A DNA stretch of 64,000 bases from Aplectana chamaeleonis (lineage: Eukaryota; Nematoda; Chromadorea; Rhabditida; Cosmocercidae): positions 101,550 to 165,549 of the forward strand of contig JAPDOI010001551.1 in the NCBI GenBank assembly GCA_029168955.1, read 5' to 3'. Within the stretch, counting starts at the first letter, position 1; each line of letters begins with the position of its first letter. The translations under genes and the position numbers were made by a program. The notes under the pieces are model-generated. The model worked only from the letters and a program-made list of their open reading frames with translations, did not search any database and was not told the DNA's origin. This document shows positions 22,501-29,870 of the stretch, piece by piece.

Positions 22501-25500
22501 TAGGTGGACCGCCAAAAAGCAGAGAAGATTGCGAAGGAGGAGGAGACTTTACCAAGATCAAATCGGGCAGCGCTATCCCAGCTCCGGAGTGGTTTCTACT
22601 CCGAAGTCGCAATGGTATCTGCATAAGATAGGAGCAGCCGATAACCCACTTTGCCCTGACTGTGGGCTCGAGGAACACACAGTACCTCACAGGTTCACAT
22701 GCTCTGGAAAGCCAACGCACTTTACAATCGAAGATCTCTGGCTCAACCCAGTGGAAGTCGTCAACTTCCTGTCACTTTGATAATTCATTGACTGTTCACT
22801 TTGATCATATAGAGTATGGAAAAAAAGAACAGAAAAAACTTAAAAAAAATAAAAGCTAAGAAAAAAATGAATAAATAAAAGCTAAAAAAATGAATAAAAA
22901 AAGACAAAAAAAATTGAAAAAAAGAGGGTTGAATAACGCCCCATCCCGGGATCCTCCAAAGATGAGGATCCCAATCAGCTTCGATTATGTCGTCTACGAG
23001 CCGGAAGTTGGATCCAGGATCAGTGTATATGGTGGAAGATGGGCAACAACAACAAACAACAACAAAGGACAAACATCTCGGCATCTGTAAATTTGGAACA
23101 TAGCTGATTTTCTTCTATCTCTTCCGGAATTAGTAGTTTTTTACCTACCGTTGTCTCTTCGTTCAGGCCAGAACTGGTCACCGATATTGACGAAAGATGC
23201 GATTGGGATAACGTTCATTTGTTGCTCTAACCTTTGCAACAAAATCAGCGGCAGCTCTCTCTGACTGTTTCCTTGATCCACAAATGACTTTTTTTTTGCA
23301 CGAATCGAGAGTTATGCGACGCCCGGGAGATTCCAACAATTCTTCTTGAAGTTGTTCAGCCAACAGTGGGAGGCCTTGAATCCCAAAACTGGATCAGGCA
23401 TTCCACGGTTAACTGCACAGAGCGAGTAACTTGTTCCAAATATGTGTATGTAATATTTCCGAATCATGTAAATTCTCCAAATCAATGGGAACTCCTTGAT
23501 GGGAAGCGAATCAGTTGAATTCCTTGTACCCCCAAGTCTATTTGAACGTCGGTATGCTCCAGATCGCGCAGCAAAAGATAAAATGACATTTGGGATATAT
23601 ATCTTGACTCAAAATATGGAAGTTCCGTGAATTTTGCAAAACAGCAGCTCTGGAGAGAATTCGAACCCTGGTCTAGTGCCTACCATCAGCCATCCCTTCC
23701 TCTGCCCGTCGATACTGTTGGAGTCGGCGCCTAGGAAAACGTAGACTAGGAGGAGATCGATGGCCGTCAAACTTTCGGAGCTTATAACTCCTTCAGGTCT
23801 ATGTTTCGCGGCGGGTCATCAACACTGTTCCACTATGTAAGACGTGAACATTCTCACATGACATTTGATTTCTACCGTTCAGACCTACGCTTCTTATACT
23901 TCCCTTGTAAAGGATTAAATGTCTTATGGACATTAGCAGTTTTGGTGGCCTGCCTTAAAGGCAGTGTTCACGGTAATTTTCTTCCCCGGGTTTTTCACAT
24001 AAAACAGTGCGTTGGCTACCAAGTGTTACCGAAATTATGAAGAAACGACGAGAAACGCATTAAAACGTCGTATTTCAGTGACATTATTCTATAACATGGA
24101 CTAGTTGTCCGGTTGGATGATTATGTTCATGGTGGTTGTCACCGGTGAAAAATGGGCCAATCGAAACTAGAAGAGTGATTTACGCAAAGCAGAATTAGTT
24201 AGGACCTGAAGGAAAGAACGGAGCAATAGAGAGTAGGGAACCGCAAATGACGGGTCCACAAAAGATTCCATTGTCACAACAAACACTTCCTGTGATACCT
24301 AAGAGGCGGGGTAGATCGAGGGATTTCGTGTACTTCTGGTGCGTTTTTCCCAATTCCTACGTCATTTTAATTCTACTCGAAGGCTACTTAATCAATATAG
24401 CGAATAATCTCAAGATTGAAGATTATCGTGAACACTGCCTTTTTGGGTAAATCCAAAGAATTACCCAAAGATGCTAAGCAATGGAGATTCCCAATGAATT
24501 CCAGCATTTAGCCGGAAACATCTGTTTTTTTATTTTTTTTTGATTCGAAAAAAAGCATTAGAAAGAAAATTTGAGGTCTTGAGCGGTCTATTACACGATG
24601 CCAAAAGACCTGAATTTAATGTTTCAAAATCCGAACAAAGTCGGGTGGCGGGGAAAATTCGCTACAACCTAGTAGAATGCACTTTTTTCAAAGCATACCT
24701 TCAACAACAGCGGCCATTCTTGAGACTTCAGATTGGGCTCAGCCGTGGACGGCTTCAGGTGGAAAGTGCCTTTCTCCTGGGCTTCCTGAAAGGATTACAG
24801 CATAAAAATGACAGCTTAAAAGCCAAATAAGCTCTTCACATCGTATCTAAAAAGGTTATCTCCAGCTTCTCCAATCTTGCAACTTCGGCATGTTGATCTA
24901 CTGCTTACTGAAGCTTTCTGCCTACGAGGTTCGTAGGTGGACAGGTTTATTGTATCGGCCTGAGCGTTTCGACGAAGTTCGTCGTCTTTAGAGGCCTAGA
25001 AAGCAGTGCAAGGTTAGAAATTGCTGTCTGGACCACCAAATACCTCCACAGCTCTTGCGTTTCCGATAGCCCCTCAATTAAGCCTCTGAAGACGACGAAC
25101 TCAGTCGAAACGCTCAGGCCGATACAATATGCCTGTCCACCTACGAATCTCGAAGGCAGAAAGAATTCGCAAAAAGGTAAGACTGTCCGATTCCGTAAAG
25201 ATTTGTAGAAACTTCAAATCTTGATAAATTAGAGATGAAGACCACGTTATACTACTCTGAAATGAAAAAATGGTCAATAATTTAGAATTTCTTGCGGGCA
25301 TTTTTCTTTCAATCTCTTCCAGTCTTTTGTCATTGCTTTGTAAGAAGGTCTCCTCTCCATGACCTTGTCAAGGTTAGCCTTCCTGTTTCGCAAGCACCTA
25401 TGTATTCGAAAGTGGCCCAGTGTGAGTCAACCTGTGACGTCAGCGATGCTAGCTAGACCACACCTTTGAAAACCCGAACCCTATAGCGTAATATATGAGT

Positions 25501-25622
25501 CACTCGGCGTATTTCATAAGTTTTGAACAGATTTCTGAAATACATAAAGCAAAGGAGCAGGAAAAGGTAACAGAACTCACACCAACATCCTCCACCTTCG
25601 ACCGCTTATCCTTCTTACCCAT
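7505..25622 (-). CDS. dkc-1: Dyskerin / Cbf5 (H/ACA snoRNP pseudouridine synthase), 12 exons
   Basis: Catalytic subunit of H/ACA snoRNPs, which pseudouridylate rRNA and other RNAs in the nucleolus. Exons (minus strand): 25622-25581, 24785-24699, 17101-16892, 16833-16690, 16637-16513, 11424-11326, 11270-11189, 11128-11045, 10979-10859, 10553-10408, 10345-10271, 7621-7505. All introns are GT-AG, all phases agree, and the total is 1332 bp, or 443 aa plus TAG, the usual length for nematode dyskerin. MGKKDK starts the protein. WPLLLKNFD precedes the TruB domain, which holds [12 protein letters not shown] with the catalytic Asp at residue 111. [17 protein letters not shown] and MVTMHD follow. A PUA domain covers about residues 270-350, including [19 protein letters not shown] and [12 protein letters not shown]. 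The tail is Lys/Glu/Ser-rich and ends in an acidic [11 protein letters not shown]. Introns of 52-65 bp contrast with four larger ones (305, 2649, 5088 and 7597 bp) plus a first intron of 795 bp; the three largest are filled with transposons. No disruption is seen, so the gene looks functional. Confidence 0.97.
7760..8095. other. Start of the last dyskerin intron; no feature recognised
   Basis: The last intron (7622-10270) opens with AT-rich unique-looking sequence and a C-run at 8038-8050. I found no hidden exon: exon 11 joins exon 12 in phase without one. Confidence 0.4.
8168..8545 (+). repeat. Dispersed repeat family R1, copy 2
   Basis: Same-orientation partner of 2220-2605, within the last dyskerin intron. 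Its right end (ATTTATCGTGAACACCGCCTTTGA) runs directly into a MITE at 8540-8701, which probably inserted at or beside its terminus. Confidence 0.7.
8540..8701. mobile_element. MITE family R5, copy 1
   Basis: Inverted ends GTTAGGTCCCTGGCCTGTTT and the complement of ATGGTTAGGTCGTAGCCTGT. Inside, ACCGCGGCT and GCCAGCCGCGG repeat in inverted order around TTTAAATTC blocks. Two more copies are at 27081-27271 and 50213-50340. Confidence 0.75.
8864..9413. mobile_element. piggyBac-type MITE with TTAA target duplication
   Basis: TTAA occurs at both edges (8864-8867 and 9410-9413). The inverted ends are CCCTTTCACGAC and CCCATTCACGAC, and each end has a subterminal palindrome (GTGTCCCACCCGTGGGACAC and GTGTCCCACCGGTGGGACAC). 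TTAA duplication with C-rich short terminal repeats is the piggyBac signature. There is no transposase frame in 550 bp, so it is non-autonomous. A related repeat at about 57490-57580 lacks this insertion, which supports the boundaries. Confidence 0.85.
9552..9672. repeat. Short inverted-repeat element
   Basis: TTTTAGTCTGATGAATGGA near 9552 and the complement of TTTTAGTCCGATGCATGGG at about 9650-9672 flank a GC-rich core. This may be a small MITE in the last dyskerin intron. Confidence 0.45.
10600..10800. repeat. Inverted-repeat (MITE-like) insertion in a dyskerin intron
   Basis: Arms 10624-10653 and 10754-10783 share TACGCCGTTGGAAGCG and AAAAACGA in inverted order. It lies in the 305-bp intron between dyskerin exons 9 and 10, and explains why that intron is longer than its 52-65 bp neighbours. 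A partial copy (CTCGTTTTTAGAGCTTCCAA) is near 39828. Confidence 0.7.
12011..13092. mobile_element. hAT-like MITE family R6, copy with a nested insertion
   Basis: The left end CAGGGTCGAGCGGTGCGTTG and right end CGAAACCCTGCTTGACCCT match the other R6 copies (26214, 36400 and 40336). Internal blocks GGCGCGAATTCT and CAGTTTATATTTGATTACC also match the 40336 copy. From about 12190 to 12935 the family match is interrupted by LTR-like sequence. No clean target duplication is visible here. It sits in the 5.1-kb dyskerin intron. Confidence 0.65.
12195..12821 (-). mobile_element. Possible LTR with short internal remnant (LTR retroelement)
   Basis: On the minus strand a purine run (CTTGGGGGGAGGGA) is directly followed by TGTTCAGTAGG, and about 627 bases later the sequence ends CCCGTACA. 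Purine tract then TG...CA is how a 3' LTR begins and ends. About 110 bases of unmatched sequence upstream (12822-12935) could be the last piece of the internal region. No partner LTR, gag or pol is present in the window. The class (Bel/Pao or Gypsy) cannot be decided. Confidence 0.4.
13649..14083. mobile_element. hAT-like MITE family R6-related element
   Basis: CAGGGCTGAGCAGGCCGTTG at 13649 and the complement of CAGGGTTGAGCAGGGTTGCG ending at 14083 form inverted ends. The flanks TTCTCAAG and TTCTCACA agree at 6 of 8 bases, in keeping with a decayed 8-bp target duplication. It is in the 5.1-kb dyskerin intron. Confidence 0.6.
14085..14310. repeat. Palindromic repeat family R7, copy 1
   Basis: It has CGAGCCGC...CCTGACAGTTC on the left and GAACTGCCAGACGGCTCGG on the right, around a core of GTTGCTGTTCGGGCCAAC and repeated GGACAGCAACAG. 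The better-preserved copy is 57133-57376. Frames read through it are incidental. Confidence 0.65.
14384..15930 (-). mobile_element. RTE-type non-LTR retrotransposon, internally deleted
   Basis: On the minus strand, an endonuclease piece starts near 15930 (ATLNCRSL, then ALQETRL, then [18 protein letters not shown], then [10 protein letters not shown]). It is followed directly by the C-terminal half of the reverse transcriptase: [37 protein letters not shown] (the catalytic YADD), [11 protein letters not shown] last frame (14941-14384) has [18 protein letters not shown] and [12 protein letters not shown], typical of RTE C-termini. The end of the endonuclease and the RT fingers (motifs before the palm) are missing at a junction near 15545, and frames shift at least twice. 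It lies in the 5.1-kb dyskerin intron in the same orientation as the gene. The fragment at 58555-59560 belongs to the same family. Confidence 0.9.
16117..16208 (+). repeat. 47-bp tandem duplication
   Basis: CTTGTATACACACCCCCGAA begins at 16117 and again at 16164, each followed by GACTATCTTCTGAAAATC; the two units differ at a few positions. It is a recent local duplication in a dyskerin intron. Confidence 0.8.
17939..18358 (-). pseudogene. Unidentified 140-codon frame in the left foldback arm
   Basis: An open minus-strand frame (18358-17936) has protein-like composition ([19 protein letters not shown] and others). Its last 36 residues, from [17 protein letters not shown], are repeated exactly in the opposite arm at 23801-23908. 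I do not recognise a family. The shared segment is also explained by arm identity alone, so coding status is unproven. Confidence 0.3.
18334..19208 (-). pseudogene. Unidentified coding-like segments inside the foldback element
   Basis: Three successive minus-strand frames look protein-like: about 19208-18963 ([14 protein letters not shown], then [15 protein letters not shown]), 18952-18629 ([20 protein letters not shown]) and 18624-18334 ([20 protein letters not shown]). A possible intron (donor GAAG|GTACCTGG near 18680, acceptor TTTTTAG near 18626) separates the last two, but the phases I tested do not join them openly. They may be captured host exons or a decayed transposon protein. No function is assigned. 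Confidence 0.3.
19380..22925 (+). mobile_element. CR1/jockey-group non-LTR retrotransposon, frameshifted
   Basis: Reading order is that of a non-LTR element: IEANPGP next to a Cys-rich finger (PCTQCG, CNSC, YVCPNC; 19420-19620), endonuclease pieces ([22 protein letters not shown]), the pre-RT motif [12 protein letters not shown], then RT motifs [26 protein letters not shown] and [14 protein letters not shown] (YADD at 21690-21701). A C-terminal segment has a Cys-His finger ([17 protein letters not shown]) and ends [15 protein letters not shown] at 22780. An A-rich tail (22813-22925) follows, with a CAA-rich run near 23045-23070. Many frameshifts and stops show it is dead. It is antisense to dyskerin and nested in the foldback element. 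Confidence 0.88.
23957..24442. mobile_element. Terminal-inverted-repeat DNA element (non-autonomous)
   Basis: AAAGGCAGTGTTCACGGTAA at 23957 and the complement of AAAGGCAGTGTTCACGATAA ending at 24442 form inverted ends of more than 20 bases. The interior (about 440 bases) codes for nothing recognised. No clear target duplication. Family R1 (2220 and 8168) ends with a related GTGAACAC motif. Confidence 0.72.
24910..25163. repeat. Inverted repeat in the first dyskerin intron
   Basis: Arms 24910-24995 and 25081-25163 (about 85 bases, diverged) pair from GAAGCTTTCTGCCTACGA through GTATCGGCCTGAGCGTTTCG to GACGAAGTTCGTCGTCTT. The spacer is about 85 bases. It is a MITE-like foldback with no coding content. 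Confidence 0.78.
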
Positions 25623-25636
25623 TCTGAATCCTGGAA
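25623..25636 (-). promoter_or_regulatory. Candidate spliced-leader acceptor of dyskerin
   Basis: Two AG acceptors precede the ATG on the minus strand: TTCCAG (exon would start at 25630) and GATTCAG (exon would start at 25623, leaving one base before ATG). Both fit nematode trans-splicing with very short leaders. Which is used cannot be read from DNA. Confidence 0.45.
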
Positions 25637-25639
25637 CTA

Positions 25640-26070
25640 CACAAGGTTAGCGATTTAAAGAGATCTATAGAGTTAACATAAAAATAAGACGAATTTTACA
25701 AACTTGCATAATGGTCACATCAAAAAATAAGATAAAAACATTTTTTTCAAATATTGACGAATCAAAAATTCAACAACAATTTAGTGAGCATTACTACTGC
25801 ATAGTTCGTTAGATTTTACTGGACGAGACATTTTATTTATTGAATACGCTGCTTAAGCGGCATGGAATAGAAATATAGGGTTTTTCTGATTTTTGATTAT
25901 TTTGAGGAGGTGACACGATTTTTTTCTTTAATTTTTATACATTTTCGCTTCGCGCTTGGCGACGCCCATTTTTTCGCGCCGCAACATTTCTCATTAAGTT
26001 GTCAGAGAACTAGGTCCCGCCGGGCAGCGATAACCCGATGTTTCACGTATCCCAAACTCCACAACCCGAG
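25640..26070. other. Upstream region of dyskerin; no feature recognised
   Basis: AT-rich sequence upstream of the dyskerin start, where its promoter is expected. I see no defined promoter element. Confidence 0.35.
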
Positions 26071-26213
26071 GTTCAGGGTCCAGCAGGGTTGTGAACGGAT
26101 GACTCAATGATGGTAGAGAGGGATCTCAAAAGTTTTGATCCAGAGATGAAAATTTTAAATTTGAGGTGGGGAACCGTAAAAGTTTAGCACTAAAATTCCA
26201 CTGACGGAGGGGG

Positions 26214-26561
26214 CAGGGTCAAGCGGGGTTGCGAAATTTCGCAACGGGGGTCGCAAAAATGTGGGTCCGAAAATGAATGTTAATGGAGATCGCAAAAATT
26301 TCGGTCTAAAATTGAGAATTTCGTGGATATCCCATAAATTCTCGATTACTTTTGGTTCCCAAGGGAAAGATCGTAGCATTCGGGTTCAGACGCTTGGGCT
26401 CAACTACTGAACGAATTTTCGGCGTCTGACACTTTTAGTAATCAACCATAAACTGCCCGGCCTCGGGGAGGTGGGATCGCAGAATTCTTTGATACTGGAA
26501 AAAAATGTGACGGGGGGCCACTCCGATTTCGAAAAATTACGCAACGCTCCGCTTGACCCTA
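26214..26561. mobile_element. hAT-like MITE family R6 copy
   Basis: CAGGGTCAAGCGGGGTTGCG at 26214 and the complement ending at 26561 (ACGCTCCGCTTGACCCTA) are the family's inverted ends. The flanking 8-mers GGAGGGGG and GGCGGGGG agree at 7 of 8, which fits a hAT target duplication. A truncated second left end (CAGGGTCCAGCAGGG) lies just before it at about 26076. It is 348 bp with no coding capacity. Confidence 0.75.
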
Positions 26562-27080
26562 GGCGGGGGGTCACAAAACCTCCTAAAATTCAGAAGACCA
26601 AGCTAGTCTTCGCTTAGAGAAAATTTCGATTTGTATTAAATGAAAATTTTACATTTTGTGCAAAATTTAAGAAATCGCACCTTATTGTGGACAAAATCTG
26701 AAATGTGTCAAAACTCGAATAAATAACAATTTCTGACAAAAAAAAGTCGATCAGTTAGGAACCGAAACTTCGAAATCCTAACGGATATTTGGGCTTTTTC
26801 AGGTATTCGAGAGAAAATTGTCCAAAAATCGCAAAATACGGAACTTGATAAAGATACCCGATTTCTACATACCCATGATTTTGGATTTCTCGCAAAAGAT
26901 TGAAAAATCGTTGTTTCCGGTGATTCCAAGATTAAAAACTCACCGAAAATCAAAGGAATTGAGCGTCTTTAAAAGAGTGAAAAAGTTTCTTTTTTCGCAA
27001 ATCTGAGATCTCGGAGTTCGCTGGAAAATTGCAAAAATTGTGCTCTGCACAAACCTGAAAGTGAAATTTGCCGAAAGTGC

Positions 27081-27271
27081 TATAGTTAGGTCCGTGGCTT
27101 GTTTCCTCAAGAGAAAATATTCAAATCTAAACCGCGGCTGGCGCTGGTGATTTAAATCACACCGGCGGCTGGCAATTACTAGCCAGCCTCTGGTGAGATT
27201 TAAACCTCCGCGCCAGCCGCAATTTTAATTTAACTGTCTTTGAGGAAACAAGCCACGGATCTCACCATAAC
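27081..27271. mobile_element. MITE family R5, copy 2
   Basis: Inverted ends TATAGTTAGGTCCGTGGCTT and the complement of TTATGGTGAGATCCGTGGCT. Inner blocks ACCGCGGCTGGCGC and GCGCCAGCCGC are inverted around a second small palindrome (GGCTGGC / GCCAGCC). Copies: 8540-8701 and 50213-50340. Confidence 0.8.
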
Positions 27272-27957
27272 TTTAAGGAGCACACAGTATTTTCTCGCAC
27301 TCGAGGCTTCTATTTACGTCGAAAGCATGGAAAACCGAGTTTTCTAAAAATTGTAAGTTCATAAACTTGCTAAAATTGAACAATGTTATCGCAGCAGGGA
27401 AGGGGAGATGCATTTGACGAAGCCCATTTTTCTGCGCCGCAACTCCTTTCCTGACTTCGGAAGAAGGGCCGTGGTGCCCCCCCCCCCTTCTGCGATAGCA
27501 TCGATATAGATTCTCCACCCACTTTCTCGCCGTGGCCCTCTCCTGTTAGATCAATGGCATACTTCGTCGCTGCCATGAGCGACAGTTATAACATTCAGCC
27601 CAAATCGTGGCGGGACCAGCATCGGAGCAATGGCACTGGCTGTCGTAGGAACAGTTGCCGCGTATCCGTCGCAGCGGCGTTTTGCGGGGGCCGGCATATT
27701 GCAAGTGTGCCGATATCTCTCGTTGCCACTGTCGCTGTGCAGCGCACAGAGACAGCGACAGATTTAAAGGGCGGGAGCTCGCAAAGCGATGCGGCCGTGT
27801 GCCGCAAAAGTATGACATTGGCCTTAGCCTTCGCTACGCTTGTGATAGGTCAACGGCGAGAAAATGGGCGGGGACTCTCCTCCCAGAAAAAGATCTAAAT
27901 GAGTGATGAGATACGTTTGACCGCATACGAAGAATCAGTTTTGTCGAAATATTAGAC
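27272..27957. other. No gene recognised; GC-rich segment
   Basis: 27590-27850 is GC-rich with open frames on both strands that mirror each other. I see no conserved motif. It could be 5' sequence of the Penelope-like element that follows. Confidence 0.3.
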
Positions 27958-29870
27958 AATCGTGGTTTTCTTTCATGAAATTCAAAAACTAGAACTTTGT
28001 CAAAGAATCGAATTCGCTAAATTCGCTACGTCGGAGGATCTCACGTTAATCAACCCCGCGGCAGTAAAAGTTAGACCTATCATCAGTTGCGTGGGTGGTC
28101 CAACGGACCGAATCGCATGGTTCCTCAACTCAGTTCTCACCAAACTCCTACCTTTCATACCAGCGCACCTGCCTAACACCCGAGCTTTTCTTGACCACCT
28201 TCGTTCCACGCAATTGAGCACTAATTGTGTTGTGGAGTCTTTCGATGTTACAGCACTATACACCAACGTTAGCAAGTACGAATCCGCTATGGAAGCAGTT
28301 TTTGAGCTACTAAGCCGAACATCAAAGTAACATCAAGATGTATGGGGGCTTTCTGTGTACACCGTACCATATGGTTCTCCTCAAAGAATGCCTCAATTGC
28401 ACATATTTTAGGTGAACCGGGAACACTTTTCTCGAATACGGGGACTTGCTATGGGACAGCGGCTAGTGCCAACGCTTGCGATCGCCTTCATGGCGGTAAA
28501 GGGTCGAAACACCTGTGCTCGAATCCTTGCCCTGGTTTTACCGTCGCTACATTGACGACTGTTTCACTAATTTGCTCGACACGCAACAGAAATGGACCAA
28601 CTGTTTCGACTTGATGAACACTCGGTCCGGAACACACAGAACTTGGGAAAAACCGCGTGATGATCTGGTTGCCTTTATAAATGTCCAGGATTCAACTCTC
28701 GAGGGATAGGAAAATCTGAAGATCACAAAGTGTGTACCGGCAAGCCCTCAAGCAAGAACAATACTAGTCCACTGGCCGGTTCTGCCCACCCCACCCAAAC
28801 CAAAGGGCGGTGATAGGGAGTATGTTCCGCACAACCCAGTAAATGTGTTTTCGGGCGATCCCGAGAACGCGAGGAGTCCAAAAAACTCGCTAGCCAGATT
28901 GCGCACCTCAACGGATAAATGAAGCTTACTCAAAGAGGTACCGTGGCCTACAGAAATGTTTGACGAGGCAGATTAAAACGGACTTTGGACAATAATAGTT
29001 CCGCCTTCGAAATTGCAAGGTTGCTCTCGGATGAGGTAAACAGCGCCGTCAAAAAAGTGTTCTTGCGAAGATCAGGACTAGAAAATTCGAGTGGGCTCTG
29101 GTGGATATCCCTCCAAATACCGCTTAAAACGTCAATTGGTGAGAAATCGCCTATGCGGTCGCACCGTGGCAAGTTACCCCTGATTGTACCATTTGTCTCC
29201 TCAGGGCAGGGAAGGAGACTGTGCTGTTTCTGGTGTCACCAATCTCATCACGTGCCAGAGCTGCGGTGAGTATATCGGAGGAACAGGTCGACCTCTGCAC
29301 ATGCGCATCAAAGAGCACTTAGATGCAAAGAAAAGTCGCTCCTATTACACTGCATCTTGGGTGCGCCATCGGATTAATCCTATGCCGCCTTTTAAGCAGT
29401 TTTATGCGAGTGGAGATACTGGCGCGGGAGGGCATAATAAGTGCGCGGAAAGCTCTGTTGAGGCAGTTCTGGACTGCCAGTGCGAGGGACCCCAAGAATG
29501 GGCAACCGGAGTGAGGAGGGTTATCTCAATGATGACCATTCACGCGAGAACTCCAGCCAACGTCAGACCTTCAGCCCAGACATCTCTGACTTGGGCGTGA
29601 AATTTCTCTACGCTCCATTGGTGCTCACGGCCGTACTCTCTCCAGCGATCTCTGTGGGCTGTCTTTAGGTATGTTGATCTACGCTTAATTTTCTTTGTTC
29701 ATTAGCTGGTTTTCGAAGTCGAATTATCTGTAGAGAGTTTAGGCCTAGCAAAGGACCTGTTTGTCCGTGTATTTTGTAATTTATTTGCCTTTCAGGCTCT
29801 GACTTACCCATGAAGGCGAAGGCCGAAACGTCAGCCGAATAAAGCCATTCATACTACCTTCGTGTCATGA
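27958..29870 (+). mobile_element. Penelope-like retroelement (RT plus GIY-YIG), frameshifted
   Basis: RT motifs appear in order: KVRPIISCVGGPTDRIAWF and VVESFDVTALYTNVS (28050-28280), GLAMGQRLVPTLAIAF in a shifted frame (about 28445-28490), and FYRRYIDDCF (28525-28560, catalytic YIDD). About 600 bases later comes the GIY-YIG endonuclease: CQSCGEYIGGTGRPLHMRIKEHL (29254-29320), with the paired Cys typical of Penelope-type endonucleases. RT followed by GIY-YIG defines full-length Penelope-like elements. Stops and frameshifts run throughout, so it is inactive. A structured GAAACGTC motif follows in the 3' region. Confidence 0.88.
29798..29833 (+). ncRNA. Structured GAAACGTC motif at the Penelope-like 3' end (possible degenerate hammerhead)
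   Basis: CTGAC (29798-29802) can pair with GTCAG (29829-29833). Between them are ATGA, a GGC/GCC stem with loop GAAG, and CGAAAC. CUGAUGA, stem II, GAAA and GUC are hallmarks of hammerhead ribozymes, which are known in Penelope-like elements. Here the first core box reads CCCATGA rather than CTGATGA and there is little room for stem I, so it is either degenerate or another conserved 3' structure. Confidence 0.4.

Larger units (their letters stand above)
17939..23908. mobile_element. Large foldback element with about 390-bp inverted arms
   Basis: Left arm 17939-18328 and right arm 23431-23908 are inverted copies beginning ACAAGGGAAGTATAAGAAGC. Over the outer 110 bases I count one difference. 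The right arm has about 97 extra bases (23581-23677) between AAAAGATAAA and GTGCCTACC, so an insertion occurred in it after the arms formed. The interior holds unidentified minus-strand coding-like frames (18334-19208) and a plus-strand CR1-like retrotransposon (from 19380). The whole sits in the 7.6-kb dyskerin intron. I see no clear target duplication, so the transposon superfamily is open. Confidence 0.75.

Noticed and set aside
22785..23084. 99-codon minus-strand frame rich in Phe and Ser
   Set aside because: It is the complement of the A-rich tail of the CR1-like element.
23581..23677. tRNA-like B box (GGTTCGAATTC on the minus strand) in the foldback-arm insertion, suggesting a SINE
   Set aside because: No convincing A box, cloverleaf or tail; a single B-box-like match is weak.
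17102..24698. A host gene nested in the dyskerin intron in the opposite orientation
   Set aside because: The plus-strand coding here is the CR1-like retrotransposon; no other plus-strand exon chain was found.
7505..25622. Dyskerin as a processed or broken pseudogene, given huge introns and internal transposons
   Set aside because: All 12 exons have correct splice sites and phases, the catalytic motif is intact and total length is normal.
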